NCBI RefSeq assembly: GCF_000740895.1
Contig: NC_025263.1
Location: 1,054,001 to 1,118,000 of the forward strand
Length of the DNA: 64,000 bases
Source of the DNA: Theileria orientalis strain Shintoku
Taxonomy: Eukaryota; Apicomplexa; Aconoidasida; Piroplasmida; Theileriidae
Direction: 5' to 3'
Position numbers and translations under genes: made by a program. This document shows, piece by piece, positions 43,850 through 54,041 of the stretch. The notes under the pieces are model-generated. The model ran no database searches and was not told the origin of the DNA. It saw only the letters and a list, made by a program, of their open reading frames with translations. Positions within the stretch are counted from its first letter, which is position 1. Each line of letters opens with the position of its first letter.

Positions 43850-44710
43850 CTACTCTGCTGGCGGGAATGGACTCGGCATGAGTTTCCTCCTCGGTATCTG
43901 CATTGGGTTCTGGATGATGAACCCGTGGCCCTGCTCCAGCAGCTCGTCGAAGCACTTCTTCTTGCACTCCAGCTCCAGCCACCTGCAGTCCTTGCACCTG
44001 CCCTTCGGGTACTGGAAGGGGAGGCTGCCGTGCCACGTGAAGTCCTTCGTCCTGTTCCCTGTGAACTCGAAGGTCGGCAGCTCCGGACTCGGGTGCCTGT
44101 CGAATATGTGCAGTTTGTGGTTCACGTAGCAGGCGTACATGTAGAGCATCAGCAGCGATACGACAGCCTTGATCAAGAGCCCCTGTCTCCTTTCAAACTC
44201 TGTGTAGCACATTAAACTTATTCTTCCTTCTGGCGAGATTCTCAGCAGGTGCGCCTTCCTGCTATTCAGCATTGTAAAAAAGCCTCCTATGTCCAAATAT
44301 CTGTACAGTTTATCGAAAACTGTTTCCCTTCCCTCTCTTCTCACGCTAATTATGTTCGGGTTATCAAATATTCTACACGATTTGAGCCCATCGGCATACG
44401 TGGTCACCGTGGGATTCACTTTAAACTGTTCGAGGGGTTTCGCGGCCTGGCTGTAGAGTCCTTCTCCAGTCACTGAATCTTCGACTTTCGTGAGTGTTGA
44501 AAAACACCTAGGGTTCAAAGTGAGGTGTCCTTTGGAGTAACCAAATTTTAAAACAGCAAGTGGCCCATTGAACATATTTGTCTGTCTATATTCTATTATT
44601 CCGCCAATCGATATTCCATAATTAGTATTGATGAACCTTTTTTGGCAATTTAGATGTGTCACCAATGGTTTAAGGCCATTATTGAAAAACTGAATCGGTC
44701 TCATACTCAA
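43850..44710 (-). CDS. Single-TM protein, probable mitochondrial inner membrane; COX6a-like motif
   Basis: Intronless 286 aa. The N-terminus is rich in Arg, Asn and Phe without acidic residues (MSMRPIQFFNNGLKPLVTHL), which looks like a mitochondrial presequence. One TM lies near residues 178-198 (LLIKAVVSLLMLYMYACYVNH). The C-terminal ~85 residues have HPSPELPTFEF, NRTKDFTWHG and a Cys-rich segment CKDCRWLELECKKKC. TM followed by RTKxFxW recalls cytochrome oxidase subunit 6a, but the protein is far longer. It might be a divergent apicomplexan respiratory-chain subunit; the two CxxC/CxxxC-like pairs could form disulfides in the intermembrane space. Function is inferred, not shown. Confidence 0.6.
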   Translation of the reverse strand: MSMRPIQFFNNGLKPLVTHLNCQKRFINTNYGISIGGIIEYRQTNMFNGPLAVLKFGYSKGHLTLNPRCFSTLTKVEDSVTGEGLYSQAAKPLEQFKVNPTVTTYADGLKSCRIFDNPNIISVRREGRETVFDKLYRYLDIGGFFTMLNSRKAHLLRISPEGRISLMCYTEFERRQGLLIKAVVSLLMLYMYACYVNHKLHIFDRHPSPELPTFEFTGNRTKDFTWHGSLPFQYPKGRCKDCRWLELECKKKCFDELLEQGHGFIIQNPMQIPRRKLMPSPFPPAE

Positions 44711-44909
44711 ATTTAACTACACAATAAATCAACATACTAAAATCCAAACTATTCTTCCATTGCCATGCTATTCTCTATTTAAAAATCAATAAATTACTAA
44801 TGGATTGTCCACACCCCCATTAACGACATTAGGGTGTAAAAGAAATTTTATTTATAGCTCACATTCACTAAATATTTCATATATTATGGAGCTTAACATT
44901 TTACAGAGC

Positions 44910-45972
44910 TCAAACTGGGATGATATCGCTGATATCCACAGTCTTGATCGTGTTGCCAGACGATTTAAGGTCTGCTACACATTGGACCAGACTGTCCCTC
45001 AGAAACCCCTTTATTTTGTTCCTCTCCATGAAATACTCCACGACTTTATCCACCTGCTCATCTTCCGTGAATTTGCAGGTTAAGTAGTCGTCGTCGTCCA
45101 CCTGCAGGTTCAACACGTACTCAGTTCTCTTCGTGTTCAGCGCCTGTTCGTCCACCTCAGTCTGCCTCTTCTTCTGCTGCGCTTCAGCCGCAGCTTTCCT
45201 ATCCGCGTATTCCTGGTACTTTGACTCCAGTGATTTCTCAACAACGGGCTTTAACCTGGATTCCAGCCTCGTGAGATTGAAGGAATCCGGCGGCTTCCTG
45301 TCCGCCTTCTTTTGGTCGTACACAAACTCAGTCTGCCCCGATAGTTTCTTGTCGTTTCCACACAGGTGTACTGCCACCAGGTACCGAATGCCGTCCTGAA
45401 ATTGGTGTTTTTTGTGATAAAGTACCTGCAGCATCTTCAGTTTCAGCTGACTTTGCTTCGTCAGCAGGGTGGACGCGTTTTCGACCACTTCGTTGTTCCA
45501 CTCGACAAGGACAACCTTGTATTGCAGCTCCGAGAAGTCGCAGTTGAAGTAGTCGCTCACCTCTGAAGGACTTAGCAGGCACTTAAAGTAGAGCGTGGCT
45601 GTGTAATCATTACCGGTTTCCACGGTGACATCCATGGTCCTCGATTTGTTCTGGCCTACAACAAATTAAACTATAATCGGATTAAGTTAGTACCGTTAAA
45701 GTCTTTGCTTCCTAACGAGAACGCCTCCTTGTCCCTAAAACACCTTTTTACACTCCGTGGACTTACTTGGATCCATATTTCAAGGTCTGCCTCAACTTGG
45801 TGTTTTCAATTATCAAGTTGTGGTTGACTCTTTGCAGGTTGTGTAGCTTCAGAAGAGAATCTAAGGCGAATTCTTATTAGAGTAAGGTGAACCTACTTTC
45901 TTTATACTTGGCGAGTGACTTGTTAAGCTGAGTCAGCTGTTTTGGAGATAAGTTATGCACGTCCAAGCTCAT
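44910..45972 (-). CDS. Conserved-looking coiled-coil protein, unknown
   Basis: Small first exons (MSLDVHNLSPKQLTQLNKSL from 45972, then SLLKLHNLQRVNHNLIIENT, then a short DKEAFSLGSKDFNG piece) precede a large last exon that includes 44910-45635. The protein has an N-terminal coiled coil, a central beta-rich region (ATLYFKCLLS, LQYKVVLVEWNNEVV), a Lys/Glu/Ala-rich helix (SKYQEYADRKAAAEAQQKKR) and a C-terminal DDYLTCKFTEDEQVDKVVEY block that could be a ubiquitin-like beta-grasp fold. No family was recognised and the exact short exons are less certain than the last. Confidence 0.62.
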
Positions 45973-46081
45973 CTTTACTGTTAGTGTGTGAAATAGAGTT
46001 ATATTGGCTGTTTCCCAAACTGTGTGTATATGTTCGCTTATAGCAATCGCCTTCACTCAAAACGTGGCACCTTCTCCAGTG

Positions 46082-46990
46082 TCAATCTATTCTGTGTGCG
46101 TATCTAATTCTATCCCTCAGAAGCGATAACACTGAATCGGCCTTAGCTTCAAGATTTTTACTAAGTCGCTCCTGTTTATCCCGTTCTTCAACCTAATTTG
46201 TCAATTATGCTATGCTTTTTATTTATTGGTAAAAACGGCATCCGCTGCTACAATTTTCTCTAAAATGTGCAAATACACACTAGACAATTAAAGTATACAG
46301 AATCACGCTGACTGTGCACATTCCAGAGACATGTAGTCGATACGGCCTTTAAATCGCTCAAACATTAATTTAAATACGTGTACTCGTTACCTTTTCCTTT
46401 AGTATTTCTGAAAATTGATTTGTTAAAAACTCCTGTATGGTTACCTGTGCTCCTCCTGAGCTGCTGCAATTTTTTCGCCAGGTCCCTAGCCCCAAACGCC
46501 CTGATTTGCTTTAAAATCGCAGTTACTTACGGTACTGAGTAGTTTATGTCCACTGGCACTGGTTCTGATGATTGCCAAATGTCCTGCGTGACGTTGTACA
46601 CACAACAGCGTTTACCTGGAAATCCAAGGGGTACAGTGCTAAACTGCTCGGTAGAAATTGTAAATTTGTTTTAATCGAGTCCGCTTTCCCTAGTATCTGC
46701 ACTTTTAGCGCCTAAACGTCGTTATTCTGGTGTCGGTGCTCTACAACGCGTGTAACTACTATTCATCCCATAACTAACGTATTCTATCTATGCAGACTGT
46801 GTAAAACGTACTATTATTACGATGTGTATATACAGGTATAAATACATTGCAGAATTGTTTGTGACTGGCCGTGGTTACCTCACAGGTAATTCTGCCTTAT
46901 AATAAATCATTTTTTTCAAGAAGCAACTGAGATTGTTTCCTTGTGACGTTTCCATCCAATTTTTCGTTTGTCTTCTGTGTTTTCATTGGG
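46082..46990 (-). CDS. Multi-exon gene, helical protein of unknown function (start uncertain)
   Basis: Supported exons by frame continuity: ~46708-46627 (ALKVQILGKADSIKTNLQFL), ~46600-46550 (DIWQSSEPVPVDINYS), ~46510-46395 (QIRAFGARDLAKKLQQLRR), then EKIVAADAV and a final exon EERDKQERLSKNLEAKADSV ending RYAHRID with TGA at 46082-46084. The introns between them are 27-130 nt GT-AG. The final ~60 residues are amphipathic helix. The 5' end is unresolved: a Met-Lys ORF begins at about 46990 but I could not connect it in phase. No family assigned. Confidence 0.4.
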
Positions 46991-47193
46991 TGGAGACTTT
47001 TAATACTCGGTACTGAAGGTCTTTACTTCAAGGTAACTTTTCGTTACAACATCCTTTATTACAACATTTTATTTTAGCGTGTTGCTTGTGCCTTGATGTT
47101 CGTCGCTAAAATCAACACATTCAGGCTCTTTGAGCTGTTGACATTCACAATTTATTACAATCCCGGCTTTGATTTATTATACAGTTTGGTGCC

Positions 47194-48609
47194 TTAGCTC
47201 ACCGTTGATTTCTGATCTTTCAGGAAGATTGAAATAGCTGTGATGTTATCCGAGTTTTTTGCCTTTGACCTTTGTTGGTTCAGCGCCGACTCAATAAGGT
47301 ACTTTGACGGATTTAAGCCTATATGTTTATTTGCACTTCCATACATTAAAATCTATCTCTACTGGGACTTGTTTAACTACCTAGAGATACCTAAGTTTAT
47401 GTTGCCGTATCTATTTGTATCTAGAAGTATCTAGTTGGCTATATCTGTGATTTCGTAGAGACTTACCCTGCTGGTGGCCCTGGAACAGGGTCTTGAACGC
47501 ATCCTCGCACGTTTTAATGTCCCAGAGGCCGTCTGATGCCAGGATGATGCACTTGTGCTTCTCCTTCCTCTCAAAGATCGTGATGTCCGGGTCACTGCTG
47601 AGTCCGTACTTTTTCAGGTCCTTGCCCTAAAGTGCATTTATATTTGCTGTCAAAGATACCCCGAATGCTCTCGAGTACTGCAGTTGCATTGGCTGCTCCC
47701 CTCTTGCCTTTCTCAGCGTGAAGTCTCCTCCTCTGATGAAGGGGTTGTTTGAGTGACTGCACAGGAACTCTACTGAGCCACCGGACGACTAAACATGGTT
47801 TTATTGTTGCCTTTATTGCACTAATATCTATCTATTTCTTACAATTATTCTCAACTTTTCCTCCGGGTTGTTAGGCTTGTGGTCGTGCGTCAAATACTTA
47901 CAGGACAGCATGCCCTCCTCGCTCGAGCAGAGAGCCACTCTGCTGTCCCCCTACAAATGTTATTAGTAACCGGTGTATACGTTTCCAATCAAGCAGTTAT
48001 CATATTTGTTTCATACCAGGTGTCCCACTACGATGTACTGGTTGACCATCAGTACTGTCACGCTTGTGCTCGAGGCGTAGTCGTGTGAGAAGCGTGCGCA
48101 CAGTCCGAGCAGCTCCTCGTCTGCTGACTTATACATTCTAAACATGGCATCGTATGCGCAGGTTACAATATCTCCTCCGTTTTCCAGCGCGTTAATCAGC
48201 TTTTCCCACTGAGGTGATTCCGTGAGGTGCTTGATTATAATCTTCTGGATTGTGTCTGAGGAGAAATCTCCTACGGTGCCATCAAAAACGCCAAAGAATG
48301 AAATGTCGTATTTTTCCGGGTTCATTTTTGGTACAATGATTAGTCTATCCTCCTGTGTTTTGCGACTTCCTAAAAAACATATTACATTGTACCAGTACCT
48401 ATTTCTGTGTGGGCCGAAACCGCAAAAGTGCCGTAATCCTCATAATCTACTGGGTGGGTGATTTGGATTGTGGGTTGAACCAATGAAGTTTGGGCGTTTG
48501 AAGTCGAATTAAAAGTCATATCCATTAGACAATATTGTGAGGATGTGTTAAGTGGGTTGATTAGTTTTTTTAATACCGGGTTACAATTATTAATAAACAA
48601 AAACAACAA
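47194..48609 (-). CDS. PP2C-family (PPM) Ser/Thr phosphatase with altered DGHGG motif
   Basis: Multi-exon. Exon 1 ends HTEI and joins GSRKTQEDRLIIVPKM. Then FFGVFDGTVGDFSSD, YIVVGHLVGDSRVALC, YLTHDHKPNNPEEKLRI, GGSVEFL, KCIILASDGLWDI, and the last exon SKNSDNITAISIFL (in AKNSDNITAISIFL form), stop at 47194-47196. The Asp metal ligands (VFDG, SDGLWD, SDN) are all present. The usual GVFDGHGG is GVFDGTVG: the His and second Gly pair is replaced, a variant that seems to mark a protist PPM group. Translation may start at 48609 or at the Met at 48525; the region between is AT-rich. Confidence 0.85.
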
Positions 48610-49269
48610 ATATTTATCTTGATTTCAGATAAACTACAAAACAACAAATTAAAACTGATATGATTTGGTGACACAGCCCCATCCGAAAATAATAGGTTCT
48701 TATTGTAAAGTAGTGTTAAATCCCGCTAAAACTGAATTAATTTTTTTTCTATTTTATCAGTATGTTATTTTTAATAACACATCAGGTTTATGTTGCGGTT
48801 TAATTATTGTAAATTGTATGTTTGTTTACACCCTTAATGTCGTTGAAAACCTATTATTGTGTTGTTCCAATTAACTTAATTTGGATTGTAAAATATTATA
48901 TGACAATTTAGTGTTAAATCATAAATTATTTGAATTAAAATTCTATTTATTTTATATCGCAATTAATAACAAATCTAATATTGTTTATGAAAATGTTGAA
49001 ATTTCTCACATTGAAAATTATTTACATTGAGTAGCTGCAATTGATAGATAAATGTGTAAATGCCGAAGTGATTAGATTTGCACAATTTGAGTTCTCTTGA
49101 TTGAATATATCGATTTGATTCATGTAGTTAAAATTTGGGATATTTTAGCCATTTTCAAGTCAAAGTTACACATTTTTATTCCGAGTGTGATCCGGAATTC
49201 TTTACAATTAAAAAAACAACTGTTGTCATTTACACATCTTCAGTTTAGATATGCTAAATGTAGTTAAAA
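48610..49269. other. Divergent intergenic region
   Basis: 660 nt, very AT-rich, between PP2C (-) and SMC2 (+). Holds both promoters; nothing else supported. Confidence 0.6.
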
Positions 49270-52200
49270 ATGTATATTGAATATGTGATACTGGATGGGT
49301 TCAAAAGCTACTCCACAAGAACAGTAATAGGTCCTCTAGATCCACACTTTAATGCCGTCACGGGGTTGAACGGGAGTGGGAAGTCGAATGTTTTGGATAG
49401 CCTGTGCTTCGTGTTTGGAATTTCAGACCTGTCGACAGTGAGAGCGACGAAGTTAGACGAACTGATCTATAAGCAGGGGCAAGCTGGTATAACGAGAGCA
49501 TCAGTGACCATAATCATAAACAATAACCAGCCGAACTCGCCACTTATGCACCCGTACAACACAATGAAGGAAATAACAATAACGCGTCAAATAGCAATAG
49601 GAGGAAAAAATAGGTACTTTATAAACAACCACCCTGCGACGCCGAAGAACATTTTCGACTTCTACAACACAGCAAGAATGAACATAAACAACGCAAGGTT
49701 CCTTATAATGCAGGGAAGAGTAACGAAAGTGGTAAACATGAAGCCGAAGGAGTTGCTGGAGCTGATAGAGGAAGCAAGCGGAACGAGAATATACGAAAAC
49801 AAGAAGACAGTGGCACTGAGGTTGATAAAGAGGAAGGACGAGAAGATGCAGGAGATAGAAAAAATCATAAAGGACGATATATCGCCAATGATGCAGAAGC
49901 TGAAGAGCGACAAGGATGATTTCCTGAAGTACAGTAACGTTAAGGACGAGTACGACCGCTTGAAGAAAATACAGGCGTACCTGCAATACAGCTATTACAA
50001 GGAGTCGATGGAGAAGTTGGAGGAAAGTTACAGGAGTAAAAAGGATGAAATGGAAAATAACCTGAAGTCAGTGAAGGACATGGATCAGCTGATCAAAAGT
50101 ATGAGTGAGAAGCTGGAACAGGAGCAGAAGACATTGAGTTCGACACAGAAACAAGTGGAAGCGTACAACTTGAGAGTAGATACAGTGAATAAAGCAATAT
50201 CGAAGCTGAAAAGTAACAAGAAAATCACGGAAAAGGACTACAAGGAGTTGTTGGACGCAATGGAGGAGACGTCGAAGGAGATAGAAACGCACACAGCAAG
50301 TTTGAGCGAGTTTGGACAAGTGGACGCATTCAACGAGTTCGCAAAAAAGGTGGAATTGGATAGAAAGAAGCTGAAGGAACTACAGCAGTTGGCGAATACA
50401 GGAGGGAAGGTGGGCCAGATGAGTCAGCTTAAGTCGAAGCTGTCGTCGTGCATATCGGAATTGGAGAACTCGGAAAGAGTAGTGGCGCACCTGGAGCAGG
50501 AGATAAGGAAGAATGAGTTGAAATTGAAGGAGTACAACGAGTCGAAGAGTAGCTACGACGCGAAGATGGAGGAGATCAACGAGAGGAAATCGCAACTGGG
50601 GAGAAGAATACAACAAATAAACAAGCAGCTGGCAGAGCACGGCCAGGGAGACGTGGTGGCGGATCTGCAGGGAAAACTGCGGAAGATGAGGGAGAAGAGA
50701 GAGAGGCTGGAGCAGGAGCTGTGCATGAACGAGCAGGAACTGAAGAAGCACAGAGTGCAGGTGAAGACGGTAGGAGATGCGACCGGGTACCACGGGCAGA
50801 TCTTCGACGTATTGGGCCTGAATGAGCTAGGAATTAGCTACTCAGTGCCAATACACGTGTTGGTGGGCTATAAGCTGAGTTACCTGGTGGCAATGAACTC
50901 GAAGCACGCGAAGAGCCTGTTCAAGCTGAATAACTTCGCAAGCAGCAGCAAGAAGGTGACGATAGTGCCGCTGGAAGACATCAAGGTTAACTACCTGCTG
51001 ACGGAGGAGGACCTGAGGCAGATAAAGGCAACTTTGAGCGTGGGAAAGGAAGATGAGAGGAGAGTGCTGGGCTACTGGGAAGTGTTCGAGTACGAAGAAA
51101 AGTTCAGGAAGCTGGCGCAGTACGTGAGCGGAAACTGCGTCTTCTGCAACAAGGACAGCGACGCGAAGAGCATAGCGTACTCGAAGGAGCTCAGAAAGAG
51201 GTTCGCAACGGCGACGCTGCAGGGAGACAGGTACGACACGTCAGGAACGATGTCAGGAGGAGGGAACAAGTACCTCAACGAGACGCTGAAGACAGTGTCG
51301 ATGTTGAGGAGCGCCCAGAGAGAGTTAGAGGAAGCAGACAGAGAGGTGTCGAAGCTGAATGACCAGCTGGCACAGTGTAAGAGTATGACGGATGAACTAT
51401 ACGACCTGAAGAGTAAGCACGAGTTGTGCACCTCAGACCTGTTGAGTCTGCAGATGAGGCTGAAGGGAGGAGAGTACTACACAGTGCTGGAGAGAATCAA
51501 CAGCAGTAAGGCGCAGCTGGAGACGAAGATGAGCAGAATGAGTGAGCTGAGGGAGAAGAGAGAGCAGTACGAGCAGGAGCTGGCAAGTCTGTCGAAGAGT
51601 AACGAGGGAGACCTGGAGGGAAAGATTAAGCTGATAAAGGAGAGTCTGAAGAAGGCAAGTGTCCAGCTGGAGCTGCTGAAGGAGCAGAACGTAGACCAGC
51701 AGCTGAAAAAGAGCACGCTGGAGCACCAAATAAACTCGAACAAGCAGGAGCTGGAAAATAAGAAGATGCAGAAGCAGTCGCTGGAGGAAATGAAGATGAG
51801 CCAAGAAGAGGAAATAAAGCAAAAAGAAGAAGAGCTGAAGAAACTGAAGAAGGAGCTCGAGGGAGAAAACAGTAACCTGAGCAGCGTGCAGAGCGTAATA
51901 GAAAAGACGATTAAGGATAAGGAAAAGCTGGCCTCGAGCGTGGATGAGATGAACCTGTCGATAAAGCAGCTGGAGTATGACCTGGAGACGTGCGAAAAGG
52001 ACATCAACGAGTACCAGGTTAAGATGGCGAAGCTGGAAATCGAGAACCCGTACGTGGTCTCGCCGGACCCGGAGCTGTTAGAAGGCGCGCACCTGTCGAG
52101 TAGAACGAGCATCATGGACAGCCACAGAACGACGAGCTCGAACAGAGAGTCCTCAAGGTCGAGCAGGAACGAGAACACAGGAGAGTCGGCACCGGACGGG

Positions 52201-53214
52201 TCAGGAAGGCTGGACCCAGGAAAGGAGACGAGTAGAGAAGGACCGACGATGGGCATGGCGAGAAGTGACAGTAACCAGGGGGAGGGAAGCAGAAGCAACT
52301 CGAGAAGAGACTCGCTTAAGGACAGCTCAAGAAGGGAGACGAGCAGAGACTCGAGCAGGAGAGAGCAGGGCAACGTGAAGAGGGACCTGGCGCACGTTAA
52401 CGCGAAGCTGGAGCGCCTGCAAAAACTGAAGGAGAAGCTGAGCAGAAGAATAAACCAGAAGGCGCAGCAGATGTACGACAACATCCAGCACGAGTACAAC
52501 GACCTGATCAATAAGATGAGCAAGGTGCAGAACGACAGGAACAAGATAGAAAAGACAATAGAGCAGCTGGACAGGAAGAAGCAGCAGAGCATTAACGAGA
52601 TATTCACGAAGGTCAACGACCACTTCGCAAAAATATTCTCGCTCCTGCTCAACAATGCGACGTGCAAGCTGGTGCCCGCGGACAGCAAGGACATCAACTC
52701 GGGGATCCTGATGAAAATATGCTTCAACAACGTGTGGAAAAACTCGCTCTCGGAGCTGTCAGGGGGTCAGCGGTCGCTGCTGGCCCTGTCTCTGATCCTC
52801 GCGATGCTGAAGGTGAAGCCGGCGCCGGTCTACATCCTCGACGAGATCGACGCGGCGCTGGACCTGAGCCACACGCAGAACATCGGCAAGATGGTGAAGC
52901 AGCAGTTCCAGTACTCGCAGTTCATCATCATCAGCCTCAAGGAGGGCATGTTCAGCAACGCGAACACGCTCTTCAAGGTGAAGTTCCTGAACGGCCACTC
53001 GGTGATATCGCGCCACACGAGCTCGGCGGCGGCCGGAGGAGCCGCCAGCAACGCAGTCCTGACGAACGGGGCGACCAACACGCTCGAGACTGGGGGTGCA
53101 GACGGAGTTTCGGAGCACGACCGGAATGGTTTGAACGACGCGCGGGGTGTAAACCACGGAAGTAGCCAAAACGGCGAAGTGCACCACACGAGGAAGAAAA
53201 GTAAAAAGAAATAA
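49270..53214 (+). CDS. SMC2: Condensin subunit SMC2
   Basis: Intronless 1314 aa. The N-terminal ATPase half has DGFKSYSTRTVIGPLDPHFN, Walker A GLNGSGKSN (~residue 35) and the SMC2 Q-loop region. A coiled coil, then the hinge at ~505-690 (GYHGQIFDVLGL ... GTMSGGGNKY), then the return coil. The C-terminal half has signature LSGGQRSLLALSLILAML (~1162) and Walker B VYILDEIDAALD (~1188). FNAVTGLNGSGKSNVLDSLCF and VSPDPELLEG point to SMC2 over SMC4/1/3. A Ser/Arg/Glu-rich insertion of about 90 residues (~940-1033) interrupts the return coil, and a ~60-residue Ala/Gly/Asn tail follows the ATPase. SMC2 pairs with SMC4 in both condensins. GC rises steadily toward the 3' end. Confidence 0.96.
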   Translation: MYIEYVILDGFKSYSTRTVIGPLDPHFNAVTGLNGSGKSNVLDSLCFVFGISDLSTVRATKLDELIYKQGQAGITRASVTIIINNNQPNSPLMHPYNTMKEITITRQIAIGGKNRYFINNHPATPKNIFDFYNTARMNINNARFLIMQGRVTKVVNMKPKELLELIEEASGTRIYENKKTVALRLIKRKDEKMQEIEKIIKDDISPMMQKLKSDKDDFLKYSNVKDEYDRLKKIQAYLQYSYYKESMEKLEESYRSKKDEMENNLKSVKDMDQLIKSMSEKLEQEQKTLSSTQKQVEAYNLRVDTVNKAISKLKSNKKITEKDYKELLDAMEETSKEIETHTASLSEFGQVDAFNEFAKKVELDRKKLKELQQLANTGGKVGQMSQLKSKLSSCISELENSERVVAHLEQEIRKNELKLKEYNESKSSYDAKMEEINERKSQLGRRIQQINKQLAEHGQGDVVADLQGKLRKMREKRERLEQELCMNEQELKKHRVQVKTVGDATGYHGQIFDVLGLNELGISYSVPIHVLVGYKLSYLVAMNSKHAKSLFKLNNFASSSKKVTIVPLEDIKVNYLLTEEDLRQIKATLSVGKEDERRVLGYWEVFEYEEKFRKLAQYVSGNCVFCNKDSDAKSIAYSKELRKRFATATLQGDRYDTSGTMSGGGNKYLNETLKTVSMLRSAQRELEEADREVSKLNDQLAQCKSMTDELYDLKSKHELCTSDLLSLQMRLKGGEYYTVLERINSSKAQLETKMSRMSELREKREQYEQELASLSKSNEGDLEGKIKLIKESLKKASVQLELLKEQNVDQQLKKSTLEHQINSNKQELENKKMQKQSLEEMKMSQEEEIKQKEEELKKLKKELEGENSNLSSVQSVIEKTIKDKEKLASSVDEMNLSIKQLEYDLETCEKDINEYQVKMAKLEIENPYVVSPDPELLEGAHLSSRTSIMDSHRTTSSNRESSRSSRNENTGESAPDGSGRLDPGKETSREGPTMGMARSDSNQGEGSRSNSRRDSLKDSSRRETSRDSSRREQGNVKRDLAHVNAKLERLQKLKEKLSRRINQKAQQMYDNIQHEYNDLINKMSKVQNDRNKIEKTIEQLDRKKQQSINEIFTKVNDHFAKIFSLLLNNATCKLVPADSKDINSGILMKICFNNVWKNSLSELSGGQRSLLALSLILAMLKVKPAPVYILDEIDAALDLSHTQNIGKMVKQQFQYSQFIIISLKEGMFSNANTLFKVKFLNGHSVISRHTSSAAAGGAASNAVLTNGATNTLETGGADGVSEHDRNGLNDARGVNHGSSQNGEVHHTRKKSKKK

Positions 53215-54041
53215 AAATATGCATACACGCGTACATGGTATTCAGCAGAGCAGTGCACGTTGTTGCTTAGTATATGTGTTACTACATGATGTGCGGTTAC
53301 ATAGTTACAATGGGCCTGACTTATGGGGAAAAGGCGTGTACAACTTCACACCACAGAGTGGTTCGTGCCACAAGAACCACCAAAAATGAGTTGGAACACA
53401 GTTGTCTATTGGCAGAGTTTAAATAGCTGACGGTTAGAATGGTTGTGAATATGTTATGTTTATCATGGTACTAACGTATACATATATGTATATAGACATA
53501 CATGTGTGTATTAGTATGGGGGTGTGTGTACCATATAAACACACATATATACATGAGAATAATGATACATATATACTATATATATATATAGTAGTACAAA
53601 CAATCATATAGTCTAAGGAACTAAATATGTACTAATGAATAGTCTAATGATTATTATTACAGGTTTAGCATCACACTATACACATGTGGTGGCAGTAAAC
53701 CGGCATATGGTGATAATTATCACACATCGGGCAGTGGCACTGGGTTAACACCCATATACACACACACAGACGGAATCATTCAGTACTTAAATTGTAAGTT
53801 ATTATATATGTCTGCAGACTGAAAATGGAAGTTATACGAATAACACATTATTTTACACATTTTGCAAAAAGGAACTTTAAAATAAAGAATAAAATTTAAA
53901 AGGTGCATACTCGCAACACAAACAAGGTCAGAATTACAAATTCTTCAAGGTCCTCCGAATAACAACAACGACGACATCAAATAAAGGACCAATTGCGATA
54001 ATGAAATCATGAAACTCGGCACACACAATCGACAATGCCCA
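53215..54041. other. Convergent intergenic region with palindrome and TA repeat
   Basis: 827 nt between convergent 3' ends. Contains (TA)7 at 53577-53590, several ACATATATAC-type words, and a perfect 14-bp palindrome GTGATAATTATCAC at 53710-53723. No coding exon supported. Confidence 0.65.

Noticed and set aside
51477..52730. 417-codon minus-strand reading frame across SMC2
   Set aside because: Ser/Leu-rich antisense of Glu/Lys coiled coil; SMC2 is certain on the plus strand.
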